The notes beneath the pieces are model-generated. The model was not told the origin of the DNA and did no database searches. It saw only the letters and a list, made by a program, of their open reading frames with translations. Made by a program: the position numbers and the translations under genes. 64,000 bases of DNA from positions 703,716 through 767,715 of the forward strand of contig VZTJ01004103.1 in the NCBI GenBank assembly GCA_013397795.1, in the 5' to 3' direction. Of the stretch, positions 34,564-46,644 are shown in pieces. This DNA is from Orthonyx spaldingii. Taxonomy: Eukaryota; Chordata; Aves; Passeriformes; Orthonychidae. The first letter of the stretch is position 1; each line of letters opens with the position of its first letter.

Positions 34564-34673
34564 TGTGTCCCTGGTTTCTAGCTCGGGGAGCTGTGCCGGG
34601 CTGGGAAGGACAGGGATGGATGTGTCCCTGGTTTCCAGCTCGGGGAGCTGTGCCGGGCTGGGAAGGGCAGGGG
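34564..34673 (+). repeat. 57-bp tandem duplication inside the CpG island
   Basis: Two nearly identical copies beginning TGTGTCCCTGGTTTC start at 34564 and 34621. They differ at only a few positions, including CTAGC against CCAGC and GGACAGGG against GGGCAGGG, so the duplication is much younger than other local repeats here. The 57-bp unit is divisible by three. Confidence 0.92.
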
Positions 34674-34705
34674 AGGCGGCGGTGGCACCTGCGGGAATGG
34701 TACCC

Positions 34706-34719
34706 GCGCCCTCTGGCGG
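34706..34719 (-). promoter_or_regulatory. CTCF-like core motif
   Basis: On the minus strand the sequence is CCGCCAGAGGGCGC, matching 13 of 14 positions of the vertebrate CTCF core CCASYAGRKGGCRS. The context CGGCCGCCAGAGGGCGCGGG is GC-rich as usual for strong sites. Binding is inferred from the motif only. Confidence 0.6.
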
Positions 34720-36562
34720 CCGCCCCGGGCAGCAGAATCGAGTTATTCCAAAATATTTGGGAACTCCGCAGTGCTGTTGCCAAATTCCGAATGCAGCTCT
34801 GCTGCTGAGAAGCGCTCTAAACCTCTAAAGCATTTTAATGCTTCACTAAATCCCCGTGAAACTACCTCCGCCACTGTTAAAAATGAAGATTACAGCTATT
34901 GCTGTCAGTCTTTTGCATTCAGTGCATCAGAGGTTTTAAAAATCTGGAAAAGATAGTAGTGACTGAAGTTTTTATTGTGTTATTTTTGCATGTACACTTT
35001 GGACTGTCCATGTGGATGTTTTAATTGAAATTTCATCTCTCACAATAAAAACAACCCCCAACTCTTAGTTATTAATTTTCTATTTCATATTCTGTGGTAC
35101 ACCTTGTAACTTTCTAAAAGAAGTTAAGGTACTCACATAGCCCCAACAACTGCAAAATCCAGGTCTTTTCTTTATAGTAAATAAAGTACAGTAATTTGTG
35201 GGGCTAAGAGCATCTACGAGTGTGGATGTGACTGCTTGACTGATGTACTGAATTCAGGGATGGCAGAGCAGGAATGAATTCTACACAATCCCTTGCTGTC
35301 CACTTAAACATAAGTACATGCTTTGATTTAATTTTCTGCTAATGAGATGAAATTTTACTTAACTGAAAAGGTTGCAAGAATTACTGCCTGTCTGTGCAAT
35401 TGGGATTTTGTGGTCTGAGATGTTGGAAGGTTTGTTTTTACAAGTAGCAGGTCTTTGAGAACAGCTAATACCAGAAAAATATTTTGAGGCTGTATCTGTA
35501 TAGGCAGTGTAAAAATTTATCTCTTTTATCCTGTCTGATATTCAGAAGAGAGCAATGTATGATTTAACCCAAGGCAGATGTCCCAGTGCCAACCCCTCCT
35601 ACCCACACTGCAGCCAGTGCTGGACCACAAGAAAATTTCTGCAGTGGGAGGATATGGTGCTCCCAAAATATACAGTGGTTTGTGTGGTCCCTCCAAAACT
35701 GCCCTTTCTCCCCACCCCTCTGGCTTTGCTTTCCGTGGAAGCATCTGTGTTCATGAGTGACTGTGGGGAGATCTCTGCCCTTACACATTGGCTTGAATAT
35801 TCAGGCTGATTTGTTATTGTGCTTCAGGCCTGTTAGAAGTTTTGAGAGAAGTGTGTGCATATAGATATAGTCATAAACACATTTATTATTTGCAAATTTA
35901 CACTTAACTTCAGATATTAAATAGACAAATGGGAACAGGCTGTACCAGTACTACTGAACTGCCTGAAATATTCATTTCAATCAGGTCTTGCAGTGATGTA
36001 AATTGCTGTAACCACATTCAAATCAACGTTACCGTGCAATTTAGAGCAATTTGAAAATCTGTCTGCAGTAGATATTATTTGTTAATAATTTGGAGAGCGA
36101 GTTTTATTTATTCCTTTCAGGAAGAACTCTGAGAAGCCTGGATTTAAAAACAAAGTGAAACTATATATCATTAATTTTATGTATAATACATAGCTTGGGA
36201 GCATATACTATAAACCAATCTAAAAACTCTAGGCCCTGGAAATATTCTTTGAAAAAAAAAAAAATAACAAACCGAAGCACATTTCTGTAACATTGCAAAG
36301 TGTGACTTCATCAAAAATAATAAAGTTTTTATAAGCTGTTTTCATAGGCATAAAGGATTGTGTTAGGGAAAGTATTGAGGAGCGTTTGGTAGAGGTCACT
36401 CAGCATCCCTGTTGACTGGTTAGCCCAGAAGGGGAGACTCGAAAGCAGAAGAGGGTTCTTAGCATGGCTTCTGATGGAACTGTTGTAGGAGTGATGTGTC
36501 AGTCCCTCGTCAGAGAAAGACATTCCTTTCTTCTGCTCATTTCAGATGTTCCTGGAGATATT

Positions 36563-36604
36563 ACATATATGTACACACATATATATATATTTATATATAC
36601 ACAA
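36563..36604. repeat. AT-rich microsatellite with (AT)n core
   Basis: ACATATATGTACACACAT is followed by a run of TA dinucleotides and TTATATATACAC. It is an interrupted AT/CA dinucleotide repeat, likely variable between individuals. Confidence 0.85.
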
Positions 36605-37030
36605 AGGTTTATATTTATAGACAGGTATACAATAATGAGGAATGCACAGATTTAGAAAGTAATTTGCATCCTACTGCAATGATAATAGAATTTCCTTATT
36701 GGCACCATGTTGATACTGTGCTTTGGGTGCAATACTGCCAAGTGCTCGAGGCTTTGCACCCTTAAAGGAAGCAGTTGCTTCTTCCCTTTCTACCACAAGG
36801 CAGGGGAAGTGTCACTGTCCCTGTTTTATGGCAGGAGGCCCCAGCTTGGACTCATGTGAAATGTCACATGGAGCACTCACAGCAGAGCAAGACTCACTGC
36901 TCAGGATCTTTAGGGACCCATGCAGGGAGGAAACCACAGGCCCAGGGCTTGGCAAGGTAGGGCTGAAGTGTTTCAGCCTCCAAGAAAGCGAGTACTCAAA
37001 ATCTGTAAGTTCCCTAGGAGTTGTGTGACT

Positions 37031-37080
37031 GCAGGCAGGATCCTGGGTTTGCAATGCAGGCAGGATCCTGGGGTTGCAGG
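37031..37080 (+). repeat. 25-bp tandem duplication (two copies)
   Basis: GCAGGCAGGATCCTGGGTTT is repeated 25 bp downstream with one T-to-G change inside the shared core. The high identity suggests a recent event. Confidence 0.9.
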
Positions 37081-40000
37081 TCTTTCTGTAATGATTTGGG
37101 GCTGGGGAGACTGTTGGCCTGCAGCAAGTGTGCTTCTGCTATGCTGCAGTGTCTATCACTGCCTATTCAGCAGTAGCCATGGGAGTAGGCTGCTTGGTCC
37201 TCTGAGTGTTCTGCTTTCCTTTAATGTGCTCCTAAATTGCTTAAAAGTTTATTTGTAGCTGTAATAGTCTGGGCTATCCTAATTTCTGTCTGCACGTGTG
37301 TAAAATCATATGTCAACAGCCATCAACATTTGAAATCATTGCATCAATTACATCCCTTTGATGCTGGTAAAGGCTGTTTAAGAATAAAATAACAACCCTG
37401 CACTTACTGCAATAAAAGTTTCCCCAAAACTGGTTTATACTGTCATCACTCATTCAATATGCTTGAAAACATTTTGTGTAATGCTATTAGAGTGACTTGC
37501 CGGTGAACAATACAAGTTAATATTGATTTTAGCACACACAAATGATTCCTTAGATCCCCAAATGCTTAATGAAAATTTTATTGTGGTCTTATGAAAGAAT
37601 TCATGGATGTGAGCTGAATAGGATGCAAAGACCGGTAGAATCTTCCATTCCAGAATACAACTTGATGCATGGCATACTTGTTTATCTTACCTACCCTCCA
37701 GGTAAACAGATTCACAGCTCCATAAATATTTGATATGGTCTCCTTTTTCACCCTTATTTTCTTCTTTCCTCCCCCCCAAAGATTACTGAAGTGTGGGTTT
37801 TAAGGCTCTCTCTGCACTGGGAAAAGTCATAAACAAATTCCCAAGTCTAGCAGTGATAGAAGTCTCAGTACTGACAATGTTTTATACTCAGACCTATTTT
37901 TAGCACCACTTCACAGTAATGAAATCCAGCAGCCTTGAGTAGCAATGGGGATTTGTCCATCTGACCTCATCCTCTAATCTCGTTTCAACTGTTTTAATTT
38001 CTGCTTCTGTATGAACTGTGTTCCCAACGAGCTAAGGGGTGAGACATGGAGAAGGGAGAGCTGTAGTTCACAATGAGAATTGGTTGATTTGTTGGCTCTT
38101 TTTAAGATGGGAGATCTGAAAATGTGCTTCCATTGTAAAAGCTGAAAGCCAAAGAAGGGGTTTGGGTAAATGAAAAAATAAAGAAAGAGGGTTCAGAGGG
38201 GAATTGGAAGAAGAGGTATGTGAAGGTCATGCCAGGAGGATGGAGATCCCACCTTCCAGTCCAGATTCGCACAGATCAGCTGGGCCAACTGGGAAAGGAG
38301 ACTTCCTTCACTCCACTGACCCTTGCCCTCCTGTCTGCAGCTGGAGATTTTACAACATCAGTATAAGCTAGAGACTTGTACACGCAAAGAATTCATATGA
38401 GGTTGAAAAACTCATATGTTTTGCTTGTAAGCCACCAAGCAGCAGCAGACACTAGTACATCTGAGTCACTAGTGAAGTAGGTTACCTTTGAATTAGTTAG
38501 CCTGTGGTGCAAAATTCTGTATGCAACTCCCGCTCCCTGGAGGAATGCATTGCCCTTCTCTCTGGATGTTGATTAAGCGAAAGTTATGTGTTTATCTCCC
38601 CAGATTATGCATTAAGCGCTAACGGAAGGAAGATTCAGAAGGTATGCAGGAGAAATACCTTGCTCTAACACTGCACAAACTTGTTCGTATTTGTGCAGCT
38701 TTATATTTTCTCAATTTTTGTCTAATTTCTTTTTTGAAGTCAGCGTTTCCTGTGCCAGAGGGACTCGGCACTCATGTTGCAGTGGGAAATTGTGACCAAA
38801 GAGTAGTTCTGGTTGCTCTTTCCTTTTCCAGTGTGAGAGATACAAAAGCATCAAGGGCACACTGATGTTTTAACTACTGTTGTCCAGCACTGCACCTTAG
38901 CTTTGAGCAGCAAAGGAAGCATGAGTGAAGGAACCAGTGCTCTCTCTCTGGTCTTCTTTCACCCTCCTTTCCTTTCTGAAACCTCCATTACTTGGTCCAT
39001 CTTACCTCTTACGTTTTGCACCAATTCATTCCAGAAGGGTTGTTTCCTCTGCACAGAGAAAGGGGGATAGTGGCCCTAGTGGCTTCATGCCATTGAATGC
39101 AGTAGAGTAGATGGTTTTGCACCCCCTGCTGTGTTTAATTCACCCATTGCCACTGTTTCCTCTCCCCGTGCTGCCAAGGAGGGTGCCAGCTGAGTCTGTG
39201 GCATGGCACAGTTCCTCTGTGCATGACTGGCACAGGCACAGCCAGGGACACTCCAGTGTCACTGCTGCATGTGCCTTAAAGCACAAACTATTCCACTCTG
39301 AAAATTGCTTGGAGATTCTAAATTGCTTTTTTCATCCTTTGGGATGAAAAGTTCTATATCAGTGTATTATTATTAATGACAGTAAATTATTCTTGAGGCA
39401 GTGAGGCTGCTTCGCTTCCTATGGAGTGAAATGAGCAAGCACTTTCCCAGGAGTGCACCCAAAAAATGAAATACTAACAGATGAGGCTTGCAGCTGGACA
39501 GCCTGATGTTTCACTGCCATGCATATGGTTTGCTTGCTGAAGTGGCCACAGAAGAAGATGTCCTGAAGAGAAGGTGTGCTGTACAACTGGGGGCATGGTC
39601 CCAGATGGCAGAGCTACTGCCAGCCCTGTGGCTCACTTATCCTTGCTGGGAGCTGGCTGTACCAACTCCCTCTTTGAGAAGCTTGGTGAAGTCCCAGCTT
39701 GGTGGTTGAAACATTTCCATCATTTGTTTTTCTGGGATGCCTTCCAGTTGCTCTGAATTGGCCTCTTGTTTGCCCACCCCCCTGCCTGAGCATGGTCCTG
39801 CAGTGCTCCCCGGCCTCTGCCGATCACTCGAACCACTTGGTCAGGGGTGGCTCGGGGCCAGAGAATGATTAGGAGTCAAATTTCAGTAACTTCATCACTG
39901 ACTTTTGGCAACACCTTTGTCTCACGTTACTTTTAAAACACTCAAGTTCATTAGTGCAAGTTCAAGCAAAGAAGAAATAAACCCCGGTGCTATCACTGGC

Positions 40001-42025
40001 TGTGGAGAAGCTTGTTTTTTCTTACCCTGCTGCTGATTTTTAAATATCCAGGATTTATTGTTTTGAAAGATGCCCTGTGCAAAGACTTATTTCAAAAGGC
40101 AAAGGGGCTGACAGTGCTTAACATGTGCTCCGGCATTTTGGGAGCACTGCTAACCGAGTGAGCTTTGCAAAGATGCATTTCAGCTAGGAGTAATAGAAAT
40201 GTGGCCAGGCACAAGCGGGAACAGTTTTGTGCAGGCTTGAGAATGGGAGAAGTGGAGGAATGACAAGTTGTGTGGTGGCAGATTTGTGCAGCAGTTCTTT
40301 TCCTTCTGTCTTTACAGTAAGTGAGAGGCTATGGCAAACTGTTTAGTGCCAGGGAGCCTATTTTCTGAAAGTAATCCAGGCACTGTGGAGAAAAAGAGAA
40401 AAAAGCAGTTCTGAACTACCCTCCAGCCACTTCATACCAAGTTTTCAAGGCTGAGCTGAAGCAAAATCATTTAAAAGGTTTTCATTAATTACTGTAATTT
40501 CATGCAGAAAATATTTGTTTGCTAAACTGAGAACAAACAAGGTGAGAAGGCTAAAAAGAATCTTCAAGCTCCAAAAACCAAAAAAACCTCACCACCACCT
40601 TCCTTTATTTCTATGAAACCTCAAGGGAATGAGGTGGCCAATGCTTTGTAAAGAGAGGGATGGAAAGGGACTGAGGGGTAACAGTGGGTTTATCCAGGGG
40701 GATATCCAGCACAGGGGAGTTCTACTTCATGGCAAACCCTCCTTGGGCAGCCTTGCAATACAGCTGCTGACAATAACTATCCCAAGAACTGGATGCCCAG
40801 CAGCAGCCTGGCTGTGACCCCGTGGCACAAGGTTTCTGGCAGCAGCACTGTCCCCAGGGGCACTCCCAGCCCCCTGCTTCTGCCTGGAGCTGTGAGCGTC
40901 ACCTCTGCAGCTCTGCCAGCTGGGTTCCAAACAGCCTCGGAAGCTGGTGTTGATGTCAAGGGCCCTGTGCTCTGTTTGGCTGTGTAGAACCTGTTGTTGC
41001 TTACTCATGCTTTGTGGGTAGTGGAGTACTTCTTGGCCCTATGTGTGTGTTTCCCATTTTCACGCCTGCGTGCACGCCTTTTCCAGGAGTGTGGAGATCG
41101 CTAGGTTTTTTTAATGGCAACCTTGCAAGATTGTCCTTCTGGGTATACTATTCTACCACCCTGAAAGGAAATAAATGCACTCAGTTCTCTCAGGAAAATG
41201 TTGTTTTTCTCCTTTTCTTAAAAAAAGAAAAAAATTGGTAAAATAAAGGAGGAATGCAGCGACCGTGGGATTTGGTTGTTGGGGGTCTGCTGGGGAAGCC
41301 TTGGTAGGAAATTCTTTTGGAGAGTTTGGTGGAGAGCATCACAGCTGAAAAATGTAATTTGTCTGAAGAAGGGTAAAAGAATAATAAAAGGAAAATCCCT
41401 TTTATCCAAGCCATTCAGAGGCAGCGCTGAGGAGAAGAAACGAAGGTATAGGTCTTATGTGCTTTTATTTTTCTTTTGCATAAATGTTTTTATGAATTTT
41501 CAAATACATAAGCACGGGTTTTTGATCCAGAAAATGCTGGGCTAGTTACTATTCACTCTAGGCTTATGTGTTGGCAAGGAACAGAAGGGAAATAATGAGA
41601 AGACAGAGAAGCATTTTCTTTTCCTTGAAGCTGTGAGCCCTTGTCTGAAGAGAGCTTTGTGAGTTCAGCATCTGATGAGCTTTCCCATCTCCTAGCAGTA
41701 GGAGTGTAGGTAAGATAACCACGGGAGCAATTACAGGCTCTCCTGGATCTGTTCTGAATTGCACAGATGGCAGACTGTGATCCTGGGCTCACATACAGCG
41801 CTAGGTGTGCGTGAGGCACTGAGAGATGCTAATTTAGAAAGGTAACACGCTTAGTTTTAAGAGATGTTCTTGTGGACATTCTTGTAAATTATGGGGTTAA
41901 AGGGTACACTGTAGCTGTGGTTGTTTGGGTCTACCACTGTTATCAAGTACAAACAGAATTGGTGGGATTTTGGTCTTATAGGCCAAATTATTCATAGAGT
42001 TGTTCTTTTTTAACCACAGCTTTCA

Positions 42026-42055
42026 TGGAAAAGAGGTAAATGGAAAAGAGGTAAA
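42026..42055 (+). repeat. 15-bp perfect tandem duplication
   Basis: TGGAAAAGAGGTAAA occurs twice in direct succession with no mismatch, followed by a diverged partial third unit. Confidence 0.9.
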
Positions 42056-43195
42056 TACAAAAGAAATGCAGCTTTCTGGAAGGTGCAATATTATCATGAA
42101 AAAGGTGGATATAAAAAAAAGACTAGACTACATCTTGACTGTGGTGTTCTTCATTCAGAATGAGCCAGAATTTAGTGCTCATTGCAGCAAGATAACCTTT
42201 AAAATGTTAGGCTAGCATACAGGTATTTACTGGCTTCATCATTAAAATGGAGTAATATAGGCCCACAGAACTGATGTTATTATTGAAGGCTCTAAACTAG
42301 ACCTCAGGGAAAATAAAAGGTTCATATTTACATGGATGATTCGTTCAGGGTTTTTATTTTGAGGATGGACTGCAGTTTTCCTCCACTCAAAAAATGTAGA
42401 TGGCCAGAGACCTATTCTTTTTTTCTCTGCTTTTCTTGATTTAATTTTTTTAAAATGAGACAAAAATAAAAGAATAATTTACCTATTTTTTCTATTTTTT
42501 ACAGAACAATTTAATATGACCTAACAAGAACATTAACAGAACAGAGGCTGAAAATTATAATAATAAAGTAGACCACTAGTAACCTCTTCTCCTGGTGTTT
42601 TCTGCATGTGTTGTATTGCTTGTTGGTTTAAGTTTCAGGGTTTTTTTTAAAAGAGTGAGCTATGCAGTCAATCTAATTATTAGGAAATTAAGATTGAAAG
42701 GAAATTCAGGCAGAACTGTTACTCAGAGGAAACATATGGAATAAGTTGTCAAGCTAAGCTATTAAATGCAATATGTGAGTTGCAGAGAGACAAAGAGGGT
42801 AACTTGTTTATTGTGAACAGGGAGGGAGTTCTGAAAACACAGAAATAGACACAAGTAAGGGCAGGGTGAAATAAGTTCAGAGGAGAGAGAGACTGGATTT
42901 TGTGGGTATAGTAGCCTTTTCTTGTGTGATGAGTTTGTACACATTTATAAAGCAATGGAAAAGTGTTTTTACATTTAAGTTCCAAGTTAACTGGGTGCTT
43001 TTAAAAAATAAAGGAGCAGGGAAAGGAATTCCTAATTTTTCTTGCATCTCCTGTTTCAAAGAGTTCCATTTCTCACCCACCGGACCATTGTTGGACCCTG
43101 GTGACACTGGTGTCAGTGTCAATGGGTATTTTATAACAGCAAGCAGGTCTTGTGCAGGTCTGTCCTTCCCTCTGAAGTCAATGATTGTCATACTG

Positions 43196-43197
<2 letters not shown>

Positions 43198-43226
<29 letters not shown>
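43198..43226. repeat. Poly(A) run of 29
   Basis: Uninterrupted A tract. The upstream sequence does not look like an mRNA or SINE copy and no flanking target duplication is obvious, so I call it a homopolymer and not a retrocopy tail. Confidence 0.85.
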
Positions 43227-43232
<6 letters not shown>

Positions 43233-46200
43233 GGGCTGTGATTCTGGTGCTTTGGCAAGATACACAGCAGAAGCAGAAACCACTGATGAGGGTGTCATCT
43301 TCAGAGCTCTCTGCGTGTAGAGGGCTCAGCCCTGCCCGGAGAGACTGGCTCTGCCTGAGACTGCCCAGGTGAGGGGTGGACAGCCTGCACCTGAAATTAA
43401 GCATCCTTGTGACATGGGGAATTCATTGGGAATGGACCCTGCCTTTCCAAGAGCTGGTCAGGATGCTTGTTTTTTTCCTCCCAGTTTTGGGAAAAGTGTG
43501 AGGTTTCTTTAAATGGGAACTATAATGATCTGAGCACTGCCAGGGAGTCCAGCTTCCAGTCCTTCCTCTCCCTGCAAACCCGACCTCTTCCAGGAAACAG
43601 CTCTGATCGCAAAGATAAGGCTGCTTTGTAAGAAACCATCCCCTGCCCCCTGGGGTCTCCTTTGTGAAGTGTGCTGAAATGAAGAGCAGAAGGATGGATC
43701 CTTTGGTCCAAAGAGACAGCGAGAAAGAAAGGAAGCATGACCTGAGTTCCCCTAATTATGGCTCTAAGCACAGAGATCCAAGGCCCAGGGCCTGGTCTTT
43801 GCCCCCACGCCTTTTCTTTTCCTTGATGTGAAACAATCCCCTAAGTGTGATAGCTGGTCTGTGGGTATCCTAACAATGATGTGTGCAGCCTGGAAAGATT
43901 GTCTGCTGCTCTGCATCAGAGCTCTTCTTATTTTGTGATTAAATTTCACACATAGTCTTTCCATCCTCTCTTAGGTCTCAGACATTTCAGGCTTCTTAAC
44001 CAAAAAGTCAAGCTAATATTTAAGGTCTCTGATCGATTGTTTACTAATATAATTAAAAAGTGAATAGTGGATAAATAGCATAGGAAACTGTTACCTTTTA
44101 AGCTTGTCTTCTTTAAAGATTGATAGCAAATACCACATTTGAAAAGTTGCAGCAAGCCTTAAGCTGGGAAAAGCCAGCCCTGGTTTTGAGCTATGCCCAG
44201 ACACGATAGAATTTAGTATCTCATCTCCTTTAAAAGAATTTGCCTGTTTCCTAGTGAAGAAAAATCATCAATTTTCTGCTTATTCCTGCATCTGCTCTGT
44301 TAACTAAGATGATATGCGAGCAATGATTAACTATTTGCTTTTGTTTCAGTTTTCAGGTTTCTGCAAGCAACAGTGAAAAAGAGGGAGTTTGTGAACTGGT
44401 CTTCTGCCATGGGTTGTCATTCATGTGGTTGACAACTCCATTTCTCTAGAAGGCCATATAATAATGTATTTCCAAATAAAAAGTCAGTTAAGGGGACATG
44501 CATCACTTTGAGAGCTTGTTCAAAGTCAGTGTCAGGCGTGTAATTCAAAAGCGCTTCAAAGTAGGGCTCCTGAGAGAAGAACTAACAGGAGTGAAGCACA
44601 GAGAGTACTCCCTATGTCCTTCCCAACCTAACTCTTCCTAATGGGAGGAACATGGCTTTTTGTCTCCGTCTCAAAGATTCCTGGGTCAGGGTTACTGGGC
44701 GTGCCTGAGCACTACTGCCTGTAGGCATTGATGCAGGTTCAGCCGGCTGGTGATACCCTTCCTTCTGCACCACCATTTGTTGGACAGAAAGGGACAGCAG
44801 TGATATCACTCGTGGTATTTTCACACTTGCAGTGGCTCTGTTAGCATGACATAAGTGTGAGGAAAGCACTGGGTCCAGAGTGTGCCTGCCAACTGTTATC
44901 CCACATTGCTGTGGTAGGAAAAGGCAGCAGACGTGGTGATGTGGCTCTGTGGTGTGTAGTGTCGATTCAACAGCAGCAGATGTTGCATCCCTGAATCACT
45001 CGTACTCCTCTGCTTTAGGGCCTGATGTCGTTCTTGATGGTTGCCTTATTCTCTTGCTGCCACCTCTACAGCTGCCATTCAAAGATAGAGTTTTAGGATT
45101 CTGGTACAAACTGGTATTTTGCTATGGCCATGGGGCCTCACTCACTAGCCCAACATCACCGTCATGTGAGTGTTAGAAGGGGTACTCAAGTCCTTCAGCA
45201 AGCTGGGTACTTTTACCTTTTCTGAATAATAATCTGGGTGAAACTAGCACATGTTAGTTAATTACTTCTAAGGCTGACTGAGGATGGGTTTATCAGTTCT
45301 TGTCTCAGTCTTTAAATTAGTCTTGGCCTTTTACCCAGGGCATTGCTTTGGACCAATGTAAAGATATTATTTCCCTTATCTTTCTGTTTCTGCACAACAT
45401 GCCTGCTGTCCTGAGTTTCAGTCTGGGTAGGCCCTTTCACTGTTCTGTGACTAACGTGTATTTTGTAACATCTCCATCGATGCATAGGAGCCAGTGGGAG
45501 TTTAAACCCAACTTGTCTTGATCATATTTGGAACCAGAATATATCTTAGACCTATTTGTGCCTTAAGTGGAATGCTGTTTTCTGAAATTCTTGTCACTTT
45601 GGGTCGAGGCTCATACTGTGTGTCAGTGTTTCTGGGCAGAAGACGTCACAGTTGCTGTATGCTATCCCCAAACCAAAAATGTCTGACAACTGCAGACAAG
45701 AGGATCAAAGTGCTGTCAGTGAAACTACAGGTTGTTTGCACCTCTAGATAGCTGGTAAATGAAAATTGCTTTCCAATATCTCAGAGAGAAGTGTTAGAAA
45801 CTATTAGCTAAAAGCCTTCTGCCTGGTAGCATTAATTTCCTATTCATTTCATTAAAGGAAGATTTTTGGAGAAACTTGTAAATTACAACATGCTCCTAGC
45901 AGAATAATAGCTTCAGGAAAACCATGTAATAGCTCTCCTTAATCAAAATAAGGGCAAGTTGTTGCTTATCCAGCTGAAGAGCTGGGGATCACTAAAGCTT
46001 GATTTCACATTTCTCATTAAACAATCGTACATTTTTTTAAACTGTTTTAAGAGAAACATGGGTCTATTTCAGTAAAATATGTGCCTATTTGGTTGTTTTT
46101 TCTGAACATGTTTATCCTACTGTTTCCCTTGTTATTCCTATACCAGTCTCCCCGTGTTCATGTTCTTCCTTGACTGTGACATATCAGCCTGAAAGAAGCA

Positions 46201-46615
46201 ACCCCAAACTGTTGGATAAAATAGAATTCTGTCTCCGTGGGATAATGTAGCAGGCGTTATCATTAGATAAAACCTGATGATTAGATTTCCTGCTGGAGCT
46301 GAATGATTCTTGTCTCAGTCACGTAATAGATCAGGTGGGAGTTTCTGCAGGCGCTTGCGCTGTGATGCTCAAGATCAACTCACACTGACACTACCCATGT
46401 AAATAATTAACACAAGATGGAAGGGGATGCAGAATGAAACCACTGATTCTGGTGGGGCTTTTCGGAGAGAGGTGGATGCAAGCTGGCTGGAGATAGCTAA
46501 GACTGTGATCTTCAAAGATGTTTGGATACCAAGTCTAGATCCTCATGGGTGTTTAGAAAACAGAGTTCCTTTCAATTAATATGCCAAAATTTGCTGGGGG
46601 GTTTTTTGTGGTTTT

Positions 46616-46644
46616 TTTTGTTTGTTTGTTTGTTTGTTTGTTTT
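46616..46644 (+). repeat. (TTTG)n microsatellite
   Basis: Seven near-perfect TTTG units preceded by GT-rich homopolymer sequence and followed by CTGGGG. A likely length-variable locus. Confidence 0.9.

Larger units (their letters stand above)
34381..34745. promoter_or_regulatory. Intronic CpG island
   Basis: A sharply bounded GC-rich block inside an AT-rich intron. By hand I count about 28 CpG in 360 bp (approximate), giving an observed/expected ratio near 0.75, against almost none in flanking kilobases. It contains a tandem duplication and a CTCF-like motif. It could be an alternative or antisense promoter, an insulator, or a locally GC-expanded duplication. No TATA box or convincing downstream donor is visible. 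A 143-codon frame with ATG at 34397 crosses it and ends at 34828. Confidence 0.7.
34746..43197. other. Intronic stretch, no gene recognised
   Basis: AT-rich until about 36700, then mixed. Contains the AT microsatellite at 36563-36604, a 25-bp duplication at 37031-37080 and a 15-bp duplication at 42026-42055. The segment 40620-41000 is GC-richer with overlapping frames on both strands but no protein likeness. An A run lies near 36251-36264. A splice-site-bounded 38-base block lies at 38604-38641. Confidence 0.5.

Noticed and set aside
36805..36905. Possible MIR fragment (CTGTCCCTGTTTTATGGCAG, then AATGTCACATGG)
   Set aside because: Only two short words match the consensus and spacing is uncertain; not enough to call.
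43150..43226. 29-A run as the tail of a processed pseudogene
   Set aside because: The upstream sequence has no recognisable mRNA-like frame or AATAAA signal, and no flanking target-site duplication was seen.
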